A DNA stretch of 64,000 nucleotides, taken from positions 4,605,501 through 4,669,500 of the forward strand of contig NZ_CP089291.1 in NCBI RefSeq assembly GCF_022818495.1, written 5' to 3'. Source of the DNA: Fodinisporobacter ferrooxydans. GTDB taxonomy: Bacteria > Bacillota > Bacilli > Tumebacillales > MYW30-H2. The position numbers and the translations under genes are program-made. Positions 34,819 through 44,196 of the stretch are shown in pieces. The notes beneath the pieces are model-generated. The model did not search any database. It was not told the origin of the DNA and saw only the letters and a list, made by a program, of their open reading frames with translations. Each line of letters starts with the position of its first letter. Within the stretch, counting starts at the first letter, position 1.

Positions 34819-35781
34819 TTGCAACTCATGAAGGTTCCATTCCAGACTACTTTTTCTCATGTGCCAAATTGGTTAAAATGGATCGCTGTGGTCCTTTGTT
34901 TTCTGATCCCTGTGTGGATCCTGTTAAAGCCATACACGCTATCGGCCAATCAGATTCGGCAAAACTATTTCGCTGCATTGAAAAAAAAGGACTATCAGCA
35001 AGCATATGAATACCTGGATCAACAGCAACAGGCTGGCGTTATCTCATTTGACGCATTTAAACAATGGTTGACTGCATTCCCGGAAGAAGGAAAACAAATC
35101 GAAATTCACAAAGCGCCGTTATTTGGAAGCAGTATTTATATTTGGCGTGTTGTCTTGCCAAGCAAGCGGATTTCCATTCAATTGCCATTTGCCAATGCGG
35201 ATATCGCAGTTGATGGCATCACGCACCATACAGTTTCTTCAGAAATTAGCCTGCCGGTTTTTATCGGAAAGCATACCGTCTCAATGTCCGCGAAAGGGAT
35301 TTCTTTGGCACGGCAAACGATTGACGTAACATCCGCTCCCCAACTGCAAAGCGTAACGCTGAATGCAGCCGCACCGCCCGAGTTGGTACAATCCATTCGA
35401 ATGTTTCTCATCCAATATAACCAAACATGGTGTCGTGCTGTAAATATTCAATCACCGGAAGGAATATTGGCATTTCTTACGGGAAAACAATCTCCCGAAT
35501 ACAAATTTTTAAATGATTATATCCGGACATTAAAAACTGAAAACTGGATTCGTGATCTGGAGACATTCCAGTCGCTGCAAATGATCAATAGCAGTATCAA
35601 AGATGACCAACACATCCTCGTATCTACAAAGGAAACCTATCACCATGATTTAACCGTGATCAAAAATCATGAAAATTGGCGTCAAGGTGATAAAAAATCC
35701 TATGATTCAACCGTTTATTGGACATATAACATCAAATTATTGGATGCACACAAATTTCAAATTGAATCTTTGCAGCGGTAA
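34819..35781 (+). CDS. TcaA/YvbJ-like membrane-anchored protein
   Basis: This 320-residue protein has one N-terminal membrane helix (about residues 21-40), then an extracytoplasmic part. Residues about 45-100 look like the first TcaA-type domain (NYFAALKKKDYQQAYEYLD). A central beta-rich portion resembles the PEGA/TcaA second domain, and residues about 190-320 resemble an NTF2-like C-terminal domain, ending in YDSTVYWTYNIKLLDAHKFQI. TcaA proteins affect wall stress and teicoplanin response in staphylococci; here the zinc ribbon that often precedes the helix is absent. The TTG start has AAAGGTG ten bases upstream. Confidence 0.6.
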   Translation: MQLMKVPFQTTFSHVPNWLKWIAVVLCFLIPVWILLKPYTLSANQIRQNYFAALKKKDYQQAYEYLDQQQQAGVISFDAFKQWLTAFPEEGKQIEIHKAPLFGSSIYIWRVVLPSKRISIQLPFANADIAVDGITHHTVSSEISLPVFIGKHTVSMSAKGISLARQTIDVTSAPQLQSVTLNAAAPPELVQSIRMFLIQYNQTWCRAVNIQSPEGILAFLTGKQSPEYKFLNDYIRTLKTENWIRDLETFQSLQMINSSIKDDQHILVSTKETYHHDLTVIKNHENWRQGDKKSYDSTVYWTYNIKLLDAHKFQIESLQR

Positions 35782-35889
35782 ATGAAAAACGCATCCCAAT
35801 TCCAAACAGATTCTCATATGTGCATACTGACAAGCATATGCTCAAACATGCAGAGTGCAATACCAAATGCCTGTATGGGGGAATCTGCT

Positions 35890-36219
35890 TTGGATCGATT
35901 TGTCGGTACACTGATTTTGGATTGTTTTGTCGCGCTTGGACTGGTTTTGGGCGGGTCTCTCGTCGGCGGAATCGGGGCGGTTCTGACACATCGTCCGCCG
36001 ATGGCAACCATGTTGCAATTGGCGGATCAATTAAAAATCTGGGCGATGGTAAGCGCCCTTGGCGGAACAATGGACACGATAAAAGTGTTTGAGACAGGCG
36101 TATTGGAAGGTCAAATATCCTTGATCATCAAACAATTGGGCTATTTGCTCGCAGCTTTTATCGGCTGCCAGATCGGCTATTTTCTCGTTCAGGCCTTGAC
36201 CGGCGGACCGAAACCATGA
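35890..36219 (+). CDS. ytrH: Sporulation membrane protein YtrH
   Basis: YtrH is a mother-cell membrane protein needed for efficient sporulation. The core sequence (LGGSLVGGIGAVLTHRPPM ... LKIWAMVSALGGTMDTIKVF ... GCQIGYFLVQAL) is diagnostic. The open frame extends back to 35782. However, TTG at 35890 lies seven bases after GGGGGA and gives a protein beginning MDRFVGTLILDCFVALG, as in homologues. It overlaps ytrI by four bases (ATGA), so the two are translationally coupled. A mother-cell sigma-E promoter is expected from the Bacillus pair but I did not identify one. Confidence 0.9.
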   Translation: MDRFVGTLILDCFVALGLVLGGSLVGGIGAVLTHRPPMATMLQLADQLKIWAMVSALGGTMDTIKVFETGVLEGQISLIIKQLGYLLAAFIGCQIGYFLVQALTGGPKP

Positions 36220-36683
36220 AGAATCCCGTTCAGTTGCTTGCAACCTTTTGCATTGGAGCCATTTGCGGCGGCTCCATCCTATTGGCAATCGCCAGCCATG
36301 ATATGGATATGCTGTACTACCAGCTTGCCCAAATACGTTTGCAATACCAGGAGCTTCTGCACGAAAACGCACAATTAAAACTCGATCTGAAAAAACAGGC
36401 GGACGAACGGAATCATCGCATACGAAAACTTGACATTCACATCCAGACAACGGATGATGCCATCCATTTAAAGCTGCAACAGTATATCCAAAAATATATC
36501 CAAAATTTATGTAAATTTCTCATTGGCAGGCCTTTGCAAGATTTTGAACCACAGCCTGATCTGGTCCAACATCTGCTGAACGGACGAGCCGTTCTGATTG
36601 ACGATAAAACGTATATTGTGCGTGTCGACGCTGTTGTCATAACGGAGACACTGCACGTTTGGCTGCATTTGGACACAAAGTAA
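36216..36683 (+). CDS. ytrI: Sporulation membrane protein YtrI
   Basis: The 155-residue partner of YtrH has one N-terminal membrane helix (about residues 7-27), a charged coiled-coil (about 35-75, LQYQELLHENAQLKLDLKKQ), and a C-terminal alpha/beta domain. Together with ytrH it is required for normal spore formation in Bacillus; the molecular role is unknown. The ATG overlaps the ytrH stop, and ribosome-site-like GGCGGA lies within the ytrH end. This pair is the strongest evidence in the window that the organism sporulates. Confidence 0.87.
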   Translation: MKNPVQLLATFCIGAICGGSILLAIASHDMDMLYYQLAQIRLQYQELLHENAQLKLDLKKQADERNHRIRKLDIHIQTTDDAIHLKLQQYIQKYIQNLCKFLIGRPLQDFEPQPDLVQHLLNGRAVLIDDKTYIVRVDAVVITETLHVWLHLDTK

Positions 36684-36732
36684 ATATCGCAGACGCAAAC
36701 GCCTATCCGCTGCCCATTCGCTTATGAACATC

Positions 36733-37137
36733 TCAACTGAAAAACTCGACGATTTTGCCTATGACTTCGAGACTCGGATCATCTTCGAAGCGCAATTGGC
36801 ATTGGTCGAGAAAAGCTTGAAATGCCTCTTCATCAAAGGGCAGTTCTATCGATGTGGACAAATCTTCCGCACTGATCAACCGCACATGTGATACCTCTTC
36901 CAGGAAGCTGTCCCACATCACGGGAGGAAGCAAAACATCAAACCCCCTGCCGCTTTTTCGAATACCGATGACAAGATAATACTCTTGCCCAAAACGTGCC
37001 GCAGCAAACCGCAAAGATACCGGTTCCCCTTCTGCCAATCCCTTTTGCAATCCCAGAAGCAACTGTTTCCCCGTTTCCAATTGTATTGCTACATCGCCTT
37101 GTTCTGTTCGTTTTGCTGCACGAACCGGAATATGCAT
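36733..37137 (-). CDS. Hypothetical soluble protein, 134 aa
   Basis: I do not recognise this protein. It has no signal peptide, membrane segment or cysteine. Residues about 1-70 look like beta strands (VRAAKRTEQGDVAIQLETG ... VSLRFAAARFGQEYYLVIGI), followed by acidic helices ending in IVEFFS. ATG at 37137 is preferred over 37167 because GGGAGC lies immediately upstream. It is transcribed convergently to ytrI and divergently from the gene at 37283. Confidence 0.55.
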   Translation of the reverse strand: MHIPVRAAKRTEQGDVAIQLETGKQLLLGLQKGLAEGEPVSLRFAAARFGQEYYLVIGIRKSGRGFDVLLPPVMWDSFLEEVSHVRLISAEDLSTSIELPFDEEAFQAFLDQCQLRFEDDPSLEVIGKIVEFFS

Positions 37138-37282
37138 AGAAAGCTCCCTTTCTTCCCCCATCGCCAATGGATAGGAATTTGTGCTATGGTAGTAACAGAT
37201 TCCGTGCGAATCATTATGAACGTTATTGTAAAGATTTTAGACGAATTTTTCAAACAGAGTTGAGAAAGGAAGACGATTTATC

Positions 37283-38017
37283 ATGTCAAACCGTCACCGC
37301 ACTTCAAAACTGACGACCAAACATTCAATTATTGGCGATTATCGAAGCATCCTGTTGGACATCGCCCGGCTGGATGAAGTGGACTCCATTATCACAGGCG
37401 TCATTTCCCATAACAAAACACACAACACAGGTTTAACGTTTCAATATATGACCGATACGGGAATCAAACTGTTGGCGAAGACCACCCAATCGGTTCAGGA
37501 AATCTTCATTGTGACAAAACACCGGGAATCTTTGGTTGACTTGCTGCGCGGCTATGGGCTGATAGACAGGGAGCAAAAACCGGAAGCGCCGGATGAGCAA
37601 CAAACGGCCCAAGCTTCGTCGAAGTATGGGAAGGGAAAAAAAGCTGCGCAATCGCCAAATGTGCAAACAGGCCCCTTTCATGCCGGCAGACATGCCAATA
37701 TTTCGAAAAAAGAAATGCAGCAGCACAGTGAAAGCACGCCCCTTTCGTTCCGCGATCATTTAAATCCCGAGCTGCTGGAGAAATTGTCTGCTGCGAAAGA
37801 GGAACTGTTGAAACAACATCCGCCAGCGGAAACAAAACAGACGTCCGATAAACGGATGGGGACAAAAGGCAAACGTGCAAATTCCCAATCGAACCAACGG
37901 GATACGGATGACGATCAAGACATCAGTATGGAAGAACTTTTCAATCCCAAAAATGATGCGGAGTCGTTCGCAGACCTTTTCAAGTCGAGTAAAATGGACT
38001 GGCGGAAATTCAAGTGA
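37283..38017 (+). CDS. Hypothetical protein with N-terminal DUF2103-like region and disordered C-terminal tail
   Basis: Residues 10-97 of this 244-residue protein form a compact domain (KHSIIGDYRSILLDIARLDEVDSI ... LVDLLRGYGLID), loosely resembling the DUF2103 family of small putative metal-binding proteins. The remaining 140 residues are highly charged and Q/K/S-rich, probably disordered, and end with an FADLFKSSKMDWRKFK motif that could bind a partner. The ATG follows GAAAGGAAG. Function unknown. A strong hairpin without a T-tract follows at 38058-38097. Confidence 0.6.
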   Translation: MSNRHRTSKLTTKHSIIGDYRSILLDIARLDEVDSIITGVISHNKTHNTGLTFQYMTDTGIKLLAKTTQSVQEIFIVTKHRESLVDLLRGYGLIDREQKPEAPDEQQTAQASSKYGKGKKAAQSPNVQTGPFHAGRHANISKKEMQQHSESTPLSFRDHLNPELLEKLSAAKEELLKQHPPAETKQTSDKRMGTKGKRANSQSNQRDTDDDQDISMEELFNPKNDAESFADLFKSSKMDWRKFK

Positions 38018-38057
38018 AGTGAATACGTGTATCGCGGTTCCCTCAATCTTTTAAGCG

Positions 38058-38097
38058 GCCGTCTCACTGGAATAGAGCTATTCTGCAGTGGGACGAC
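38058..38097. other. Strong hairpin without T-tract between convergent genes
   Basis: 38058-38075 (GGCCGTCTCACTGGAATA) pairs with 38080-38097 through a long stem with two wobble or mismatch positions and one bulge. It lies between the 37283 gene and the convergent ddl, and neither side has a clear T run. It may be a factor-dependent or structure-only transcript end. Confidence 0.6.
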
Positions 38098-38143
38098 CAT
38101 GCGTTTGCATGTTGCCAAAGTACCCGGTTGTCAGTCAAAGTTC

Positions 38144-39253
38144 TCAAACGTTGACGGAGTCTCCTTTAGAAACTTGAAACTCTGTTACATTCCGTTGCTT
38201 GTCGGCAAACCGTTCCAAAGCAAGCGAGATCAAGCGGCCGACCAACTCGATATAAGGAACTCCTGTCGCTTCCCATAATTTCGGATACATACTGTAGATC
38301 GTAAATCCAGGCATCGTATTGATCTCATTGATCAAGATTCGATTTGTCTCCTTTTCGATAAAGAAATCGACACGCGCCAATCCGGAACCGTCAATCGCCT
38401 GAAACGCCTGGATGGCCAGCATTTGAAGCTGCTTTGATTGGTCTTCCGGAAGATTTGCAGGAATCATTAGTTCAGAACTGCCGCTCATATACTTCGCTTC
38501 ATAATCATAGAATTCACTGGATGGCACGATTTCCCCAGGGACAGACGCTAGCGGGCTGTCATTGCCGAGAACCGCAACTTCAACTTCACGAACGTTCAGT
38601 CCCTCCTCGACGATCAGCTTCCTGTCATACTGTGCTGCCGTCTCCAGCGCCTGCTTCAATTGTTCGCGGTTTTTTGCTTTCGAGATCCCTACGCTCGATC
38701 CTAAATTAGCTGGTTTCACAAAACAGGGAAAGCCGATTTCCCGTTCGATGCTGCTGATAACTGCATTTTCGTCAGACTCGAATTCCTGGCGCATTACGGA
38801 ACAATACGCGCATTGCGGCAATCCGGCTACACCGAAAATCCGCTTCATAAACAGTTTATCCATGCCAACTGCAGATGCCAGGACGCCTGCTCCGACATAC
38901 GGAATATTTAACATTTCCAGCATCCCTTGAATCGTCCCGTCTTCACCGAATGAACCATGCAAAACGGGAAAGACTACATCCACCAGCGATTGCAGTTGAG
39001 CCAAACTCATGGCACAATCGCCCCAATTGCTTGCCTGATACGAATTTGCCAAATAGTCGGGTACGGACGTTTGCAAAGCCGCAAATGCTTGCAAGCCAAA
39101 TACCCACTCACCCGTTTTGGAAATGCCTATTGGCAAAATTTCATAGCGTGACGGATCTAATGCTTGCATCAAGGATTTGGCTGATTGAATCGACACCTCA
39201 TGCTCGCCAGAACGTCCACCAAACAGAACACCGATACGCAGTCGCTGTTTCAT
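38144..39253 (-). CDS. ddl: D-alanine--D-alanine ligase
   Basis: Ddl makes the D-Ala-D-Ala dipeptide for peptidoglycan. The 369-residue ATP-grasp enzyme has an N-terminal GGRSGEHEVSIQSAKS motif, the PVLHGSFGEDGTIQGMLEML segment, FVKPANLGSSVGISKAKN with the ATP-binding Lys, and the metal-binding LINEINTMPGFT near the C-terminus. The omega-loop reads EFYDYEAKY, with the Tyr typical of D-Ala rather than D-lactate ligases, so vancomycin-resistance-type specificity is not suggested. ATG at 39253 follows GGAGAGGAG. It follows the opp genes on the same strand. Confidence 0.95.
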   Translation of the reverse strand: MKQRLRIGVLFGGRSGEHEVSIQSAKSLMQALDPSRYEILPIGISKTGEWVFGLQAFAALQTSVPDYLANSYQASNWGDCAMSLAQLQSLVDVVFPVLHGSFGEDGTIQGMLEMLNIPYVGAGVLASAVGMDKLFMKRIFGVAGLPQCAYCSVMRQEFESDENAVISSIEREIGFPCFVKPANLGSSVGISKAKNREQLKQALETAAQYDRKLIVEEGLNVREVEVAVLGNDSPLASVPGEIVPSSEFYDYEAKYMSGSSELMIPANLPEDQSKQLQMLAIQAFQAIDGSGLARVDFFIEKETNRILINEINTMPGFTIYSMYPKLWEATGVPYIELVGRLISLALERFADKQRNVTEFQVSKGDSVNV

Positions 39254-39358
39254 GCTCTCAATCTCCTCTCCACTTACAACATTGTCATCTTATCATATTC
39301 TATAGGCTTCTGCCCCTCCACAAAATTAGAAAAATCTGCATAGAAAAAAAGCGGCCTC

Positions 39359-41050
39359 CTATTTGGACAGCCACCAATTTTGTACATCCTGAAAGATCCC
39401 CACTGTCGGGTATTGTTCGACACCGTGCAGCCGTTTGTTCCACACAAAAATGTCGCGTTCCCCGTATAACGGCAGCCATGGAAGCTCATCATTCATGAAT
39501 TTGCTCCATTTCCACATCGTTTTTTTGCGATAGTCCTGATTGAATGCCTGGCCGCTGACAGCATCTGCAACCAGTTGTTCCTCTTTTGGACTATCGAGAT
39601 GAGAATAGTTATACATCGCATCTTTGGACCAAAAACCGGTTTGATCCGGATCGATTTGACCGCCCCATCCCATCAGCCACATGCCATTGTCCCTGTCATG
39701 CTGAACATCGGCGGCGAAGGCGGAAAAATCTTTCGGAGCCAGCAATTTCACATTCAGTCCAATCTGCTGCAATTCTTTTGCAATGATCGGCGCAGTTTTT
39801 TCCCGGACTTTGTTTCCCAACGGATACGCCAATGTCAATTGGAAGGGATTTCCCTGTGGATCTGTTCGAAATCCGTCCGCTCCTGCTTTATAACCCGCAT
39901 CATCTAAAAGTTTCTTTGCCTTGTCGATGTTAAAATTATAGGCATGGACTTGATCTGCAGGCGGATTCGCCCAACTGGTTGCATAGATCGGCGCATTTAA
40001 TACGTCGCCATGCCCTTTCAAAAGTCCTGTAATGATTCCTTTGCGGTTGATTGCATATGCGATGGCATGGCGAACATTTTTATCTTTCAGAATCGGATTG
40101 TTTAATTTAAATCCCAAATACTGAAAATATGTGCTCGGAAACTCAAAATATGTCACATTGGAAAAACTCTTGTAAATATCGGCATCTTGCGGATTGACGG
40201 TCGAGACTTCATCAAGCGCGCCGTTTTTTACTTGTCCCGCTGCTACATCGGAGTTGACAACCCGCCAGACAATTTTGTCAATGTGCGGTTTTCCGCCGTA
40301 ATAATCCGGATTTCTGACATATGTGCAGGATTCGCCTGGTTTGATGCCGGTAATTTTGAAGGGTCCGTCACCAATCAGCATCTTGGGATCTTGCATTTTT
40401 ATTTTGTATTGATCTGGCGGAACATTTGCCCAAATATGTTTGGGAAGAACTTGTGTCATTCCTAAAATCGCCAATGCAGCAGCATACGGTTTTTTCAATG
40501 TTACAGACAATGTGTGCGGATCGATCACATGAATGCCGGACATCGTTTGCGCTCGCCCTTTGCTTGCCTGGTCAAATCCTTCGATATAAGAAACATTTCC
40601 TTGATATGGGCCTTGAATCACATCGTTATACGCTTTTGACGCCATCCAGTTCCAGGTCCAAGCCAAGTCGTCCGCTGTAACCGGTTGTCCGTCAGTCCAT
40701 TTGGCATTGGGATTGAGATGCCATGTGATCGTTTTCTTGTCATCTGAAATAACCCATTTTTCTGCCAAAAGGGGTTTGTATGCAAGATCTTTGTCGTACT
40801 CGAGCAATGTGTCGTACGTAAACATGGCAACCCACTGATCGTACTCATTATCCCATACTTGCGGCAAATATTTTCCCGCCGGCGCACTCGACATCGATAA
40901 CGTCAACGTTCCTCCATCTACCGGTTTGCCGGTATCTTGTGCAATTGGATTTGATGCGTTGCTGCCGGTTGCACCGCCGCAACCGACGATGGATGTCAGG
41001 GTCAGCGACGCCAGCGCTGTTGCAGCAACAACTTTCCCCCACGTTTTCAA
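39359..41050 (-). CDS. oppA: Peptide ABC transporter substrate-binding lipoprotein (OppA/DppA-like)
   Basis: This 563-residue SBP_bac_5 family lipoprotein has a signal ending in SIVGCG; the Cys would be lipidated. The body has the family features: an N-terminal WVISDDKKTITWHLNPNAKW segment, IHVIDPHTLSVTLKKPYAA, and later YFQYLGFKLNNPILKDKNVR ahead of AINRKGI. It captures oligopeptides outside the cell and passes them to OppB/OppC. TTG at 41050 follows AAGGGGG by eight bases. It is the last gene of oppF-B-C-A. The gap ahead of it (41051-41192) contains a solo repeat end. Confidence 0.92.
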   Translation of the reverse strand: MKTWGKVVAATALASLTLTSIVGCGGATGSNASNPIAQDTGKPVDGGTLTLSMSSAPAGKYLPQVWDNEYDQWVAMFTYDTLLEYDKDLAYKPLLAEKWVISDDKKTITWHLNPNAKWTDGQPVTADDLAWTWNWMASKAYNDVIQGPYQGNVSYIEGFDQASKGRAQTMSGIHVIDPHTLSVTLKKPYAAALAILGMTQVLPKHIWANVPPDQYKIKMQDPKMLIGDGPFKITGIKPGESCTYVRNPDYYGGKPHIDKIVWRVVNSDVAAGQVKNGALDEVSTVNPQDADIYKSFSNVTYFEFPSTYFQYLGFKLNNPILKDKNVRHAIAYAINRKGIITGLLKGHGDVLNAPIYATSWANPPADQVHAYNFNIDKAKKLLDDAGYKAGADGFRTDPQGNPFQLTLAYPLGNKVREKTAPIIAKELQQIGLNVKLLAPKDFSAFAADVQHDRDNGMWLMGWGGQIDPDQTGFWSKDAMYNYSHLDSPKEEQLVADAVSGQAFNQDYRKKTMWKWSKFMNDELPWLPLYGERDIFVWNKRLHGVEQYPTVGIFQDVQNWWLSK

Positions 41051-41115
41051 TCGGATAACCCCCTTGCGTTCGCGTATGTATTTTCAGGCTTTTTTAAAGC
41101 GGAACATCTATGAGA

Positions 41116-41133
41116 TGCGTGTTCAAAAAGTGG
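41116..41133 (+). repeat. Solo terminus of the interspersed repeat between oppA and oppC
   Basis: TGCGTGTTCAAAAAGTGG matches the left end of the 160-bp element exactly. A preceding GAACATCTATGAGA resembles its right end. The internal part is missing, so this looks like an excision or deletion footprint. Confidence 0.65.
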
Positions 41134-41192
41134 TTTATGAAAAAAACAGCGGCAAATGGCGTTTGCATGATTCCGTTTCATGATACTCCTGT

Positions 41193-42098
41193 TTAATGAT
41201 CTGCTTTCGGTTCGAATGCATCCCGCAATCCATTCCCGATAAAATGGAAGGATAACACAGTCAGAATAATGGCCGCTCCAGGCGGAATCCACCGCCACGG
41301 CTCGAACTCCATGACTTTTAAAGATTGTGCTGCCGTCAGCATATTTCCCCAGGAAGATTGGGGCTCTTGCACCCCAAATCCGAGGAAGCTAAATGCGGAT
41401 TCCGCAATGACATACGTTGCCATCGACAGCGTTCCTTGAACGATCATGGTGGAAAACGTGTTCGGCAGGATGTGTTTAAAAATGATTTGCAGATCGGAAC
41501 AGCCGATGGCTTTGGCACTCAGCACATACTCCAGCTCCCGCTGCATCATGAATTGTCCGCGGACAATCCTTGCCGTTCCCGCCCACCCAAGCATGGAAAT
41601 CGCGCATATCAAATGCCAAACGGTGACTGTATTCGCCATCGCAACAATCGTCAGCGCAAACAGGAAAAACGGCAATGTTTGAATGATTTCCGTAAAACGC
41701 ATCAACAGATTGTCAATCCGGCCGCCGTAATATCCGGAAATCGCACCAAATGCCACACCGAACGCCAACGTGAGCATAGTCGTGCTGAAACCGACGAGCA
41801 GCGAGGCGCGGCCGCCATATAACAAACGGGCCCATATATCTCTGCCGGAATCATCCGTACCCAAAAGATGTTGGGCAGAAGGCGCTTCCTCCACTTGCAT
41901 CAGATCCGCGTCTGTCGGATCTTGATGGGCAAATAGCGGCGCTCCGATACTCATGACGATCACGATCAGCAAACAGATCAACCCGAACAGCGCAAGTTTG
42001 TTATGCAAAAACCGCCGGATCGCAATCTGAAACGGACTCTTGCGTATTTCCGCCTGTACATCCAATAAAGAACCGGTTCCGGTTGCTTGTGCGCTCAA
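41193..42098 (-). CDS. oppC: Peptide ABC transporter permease (OppC-like)
   Basis: One of two channel subunits, 301 residues, with an N-terminal cytoplasmic tail, a first helix at about 33-55, a long extracytoplasmic section containing HLLGTDDSGRDIWARLLYG, and five further helices. The coupling motif EYVLSAKAIGCSDLQIIFKH near the middle contacts the ATPase. The C-terminal WGNMLTAAQS segment is usual for OppC. TTG at 42098 has GAGGGG eight bases upstream. It lies 15 bases after oppB. Confidence 0.93.
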   Translation of the reverse strand: MSAQATGTGSLLDVQAEIRKSPFQIAIRRFLHNKLALFGLICLLIVIVMSIGAPLFAHQDPTDADLMQVEEAPSAQHLLGTDDSGRDIWARLLYGGRASLLVGFSTTMLTLAFGVAFGAISGYYGGRIDNLLMRFTEIIQTLPFFLFALTIVAMANTVTVWHLICAISMLGWAGTARIVRGQFMMQRELEYVLSAKAIGCSDLQIIFKHILPNTFSTMIVQGTLSMATYVIAESAFSFLGFGVQEPQSSWGNMLTAAQSLKVMEFEPWRWIPPGAAIILTVLSFHFIGNGLRDAFEPKADH

Positions 42099-42113
42099 GT
42101 CTTCAACCCCTCA

Positions 42114-43070
42114 TCAATCATAGCGGATCCGCGGGTCCGCCAGTGCATATAACATGTCGGAAATCAGATTCCCGATCAACACGGCAGCGGCAGCAATTAC
42201 ATTGACCGCCATAATGACCGTATAATCCCGATTTAAAACCGCATGGATGCTCAATTGTCCGATTCCCGGCCATGTAAACACATATTCCGTAATCGGCGCG
42301 CCCGCCAGGAATGTCGTAATATCCAAACCAAATAACGTAATAATTGGAATCATGGCATTGCGCAGGACATGCCGATTCATCACTTCACGTTCTCTTAACC
42401 CTTTCGCCCGGGCTGTCCGAACATAATCCATTCGCATGTGATCCAGCATGCTCGAACGCATATATTGAATATATGGGGCGATCTGAATGACGGCAATCGT
42501 CAACGCCGGAAGGATCATATGCCGCAGAGAATCAAGCGCTCCTCCGTTTCCTGACGGATCGGATGTGCCGAAAGCGGGCAGCCATTGCAGCGTAATCGCG
42601 AACACATAAATCAGGATCAAGCCGATAAAGAAAGACGGCGTTGACAAGGATACGAGTGTAAAGGCGGTTGCCGTATAATCGACATACGTATCTTTGTTTC
42701 TGGCAGCCAAAATCCCCGCGGGAATCCCGATCGCCAGCGTGATCATTTCCGCGGCAATGGCCAGCTTCAAACTGTTGCCGATCGTCTGTTTCAAGAGCAT
42801 TGACACAGGCAGCCCTTTGGACATGGAGTAACCGAAATCGCCATGCAGCATATTTTTCAACCATAGGAAATACTGAACATAGGCAGGACGGTCCAGCCCG
42901 TACACATGCCGCAAATGTTGAATATAATCCGGGTTTTTGGCGGTGCTCGGATTTACCAAGCCTGCGAGAGGATCTCCTTTGGCCAAATGCGATATAGCGA
43001 ACAACAAAATGGAGAGAATCAATACCGTCGGAATCATCGTCAGCACTCGCCGTATCATATACGAATACAA
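42114..43070 (-). CDS. oppB: Peptide ABC transporter permease (OppB-like)
   Basis: The 318-residue partner permease has the OppB pattern: one N-terminal helix, then HLRHVYGLDRPAYVQYFLWL and GDFGYSMSKGLPV in the first outside loop, followed by five helices. The EAA-type coupling loop is YVRTARAKGLREREVMNRHV. The track frame to 43265 overlaps oppF and is not real. TTG at 43070 lies seven bases after GGGGGA and gives MYSYMIRRVLTMIP, the expected N-terminus; the ATG four codons later is too far from that site. Confidence 0.92.
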   Translation of the reverse strand: MYSYMIRRVLTMIPTVLILSILLFAISHLAKGDPLAGLVNPSTAKNPDYIQHLRHVYGLDRPAYVQYFLWLKNMLHGDFGYSMSKGLPVSMLLKQTIGNSLKLAIAAEMITLAIGIPAGILAARNKDTYVDYTATAFTLVSLSTPSFFIGLILIYVFAITLQWLPAFGTSDPSGNGGALDSLRHMILPALTIAVIQIAPYIQYMRSSMLDHMRMDYVRTARAKGLREREVMNRHVLRNAMIPIITLFGLDITTFLAGAPITEYVFTWPGIGQLSIHAVLNRDYTVIMAVNVIAAAAVLIGNLISDMLYALADPRIRYD

Positions 43071-43122
43071 ACAAAGTCCCCCTTTTTCGAAGATGTGAAA
43101 CAAAAGCGAAACAATGCCGCAA

Positions 43123-44091
43123 TCAGGCGTATAAGTGGCAAGCGGCCGATTGCGCTTCATTGATTCGAATAAAATCCGGTCGAACTCGTTTGCAAATCTC
43201 CATCGCTTTCGAACATCTGGGATGAAAAGCACACCCTTGCGGCGGGTCGACCGGACTTGGGACATCTCCCGTCAAAATGATCCGTTCCCGCTTGGCGTTC
43301 GGCTTTGCAACCGGAACTGCCGACAACAACGCTTGCGTATATGGGTGCAAAGGATTGGCGTACAGTCCTTTCTTATCGCCGATCTCCACCAATCGGCCCA
43401 GATACATGACTCCGATCCGGTCGCTGATATGTCGTACAGCGCTTAAATTGTGGGAGATAAATAAATAGGATACATGGTATTCGTTCTGCAAATCTTTTAA
43501 TAGATTTAATACTTGTGACTGAATGGAAACGTCTAATGCCGATACAGCTTCATCCGCGATGATCAACTTTGGATGTAACGCAAGCGCCCTGGCAATCCCA
43601 ACTCTCTGGCGCTGTCCGCCTGAAAATTCATGAGGATACCGCTTCATCGCATTCTGCGGGAGTCCCACGACTTCCAACAATTCCTCCGCTTTTTTCCAAG
43701 CTTCCTTCCCGGATGCTTTTTTATTGACCAACAAAGGTTCGGCAATCAATGATCCGATTCTCATACGGGGATTCAAAGAAGCATATGGATCCTGAAACAC
43801 CATCTGCAAATGTTGCCGCATTTCGCGCATGGCTGACTTTGAAAGGGATGTCAGATCTGTCCCTTCGAATCGAACTCGTCCTGCCGTTGGTTCGAGCAGC
43901 CGCAGAATCAAACGCCCGATCGTCGATTTTCCGCAGCCGGACTCGCCTACAATCCCCAGTGTTTCCCCTCTGCGGATGGAAAAGCTGATATCATCGACTG
44001 CTTTGACATGACCGATTGTACGCCGCATTACACCACATTTAATCGGAAAATATTTTTTCAAGTGCCGCACTTCGAGTAAATGATTCGTCAT
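43123..44091 (-). CDS. oppF: Peptide ABC transporter ATPase (OppF-like)
   Basis: This 322-residue ATPase has Walker A GESGCGKST, the ABC signature FSGGQRQRVGIARAL and Walker B LIIADEAVSALD. The C-terminal oligopeptide-transporter domain has CAFHPRCSKAMEICKRVRP, whose Cys residues bind an iron-sulfur cluster in some relatives. OppF normally works as a heterodimer with OppD, but here oppD survives only as a fragment just upstream (44107-44196). The importer may therefore be non-functional, use an ATPase from elsewhere, or run on an OppF homodimer. Confidence 0.93.
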   Translation of the reverse strand: MTNHLLEVRHLKKYFPIKCGVMRRTIGHVKAVDDISFSIRRGETLGIVGESGCGKSTIGRLILRLLEPTAGRVRFEGTDLTSLSKSAMREMRQHLQMVFQDPYASLNPRMRIGSLIAEPLLVNKKASGKEAWKKAEELLEVVGLPQNAMKRYPHEFSGGQRQRVGIARALALHPKLIIADEAVSALDVSIQSQVLNLLKDLQNEYHVSYLFISHNLSAVRHISDRIGVMYLGRLVEIGDKKGLYANPLHPYTQALLSAVPVAKPNAKRERIILTGDVPSPVDPPQGCAFHPRCSKAMEICKRVRPDFIRINEAQSAACHLYA

Positions 44092-44106
44092 GGTAACACC
44101 TCTTTT

Positions 44107-44196
44107 CTAAACGAGATCGCAACGGACAAAATGCCCGTGAACTACTTCCCGTAATTCCGGCATTTTTTCACGACAACTGTCTTGCACAAGCGTACA
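44107..44196 (-). pseudogene. oppD: Remnant of oppD (last ~29 codons only)
   Basis: In one frame the minus strand reads CTLVQDSCREKMPELREVV, then HGHFVRCDLV and a TAG, ending 15 bases before oppF. This matches the C-terminal tail of OppD/DppD ATPases (C-x6-C-REKMPxLxEV-xGHxVRC). Upstream the similarity fades within about 50 bases, then the 160-bp repeat copy begins at 44285. No ABC core motifs are present. The rest of oppD appears lost, possibly by a deletion with one end at or near the repeat. Confidence 0.7.
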
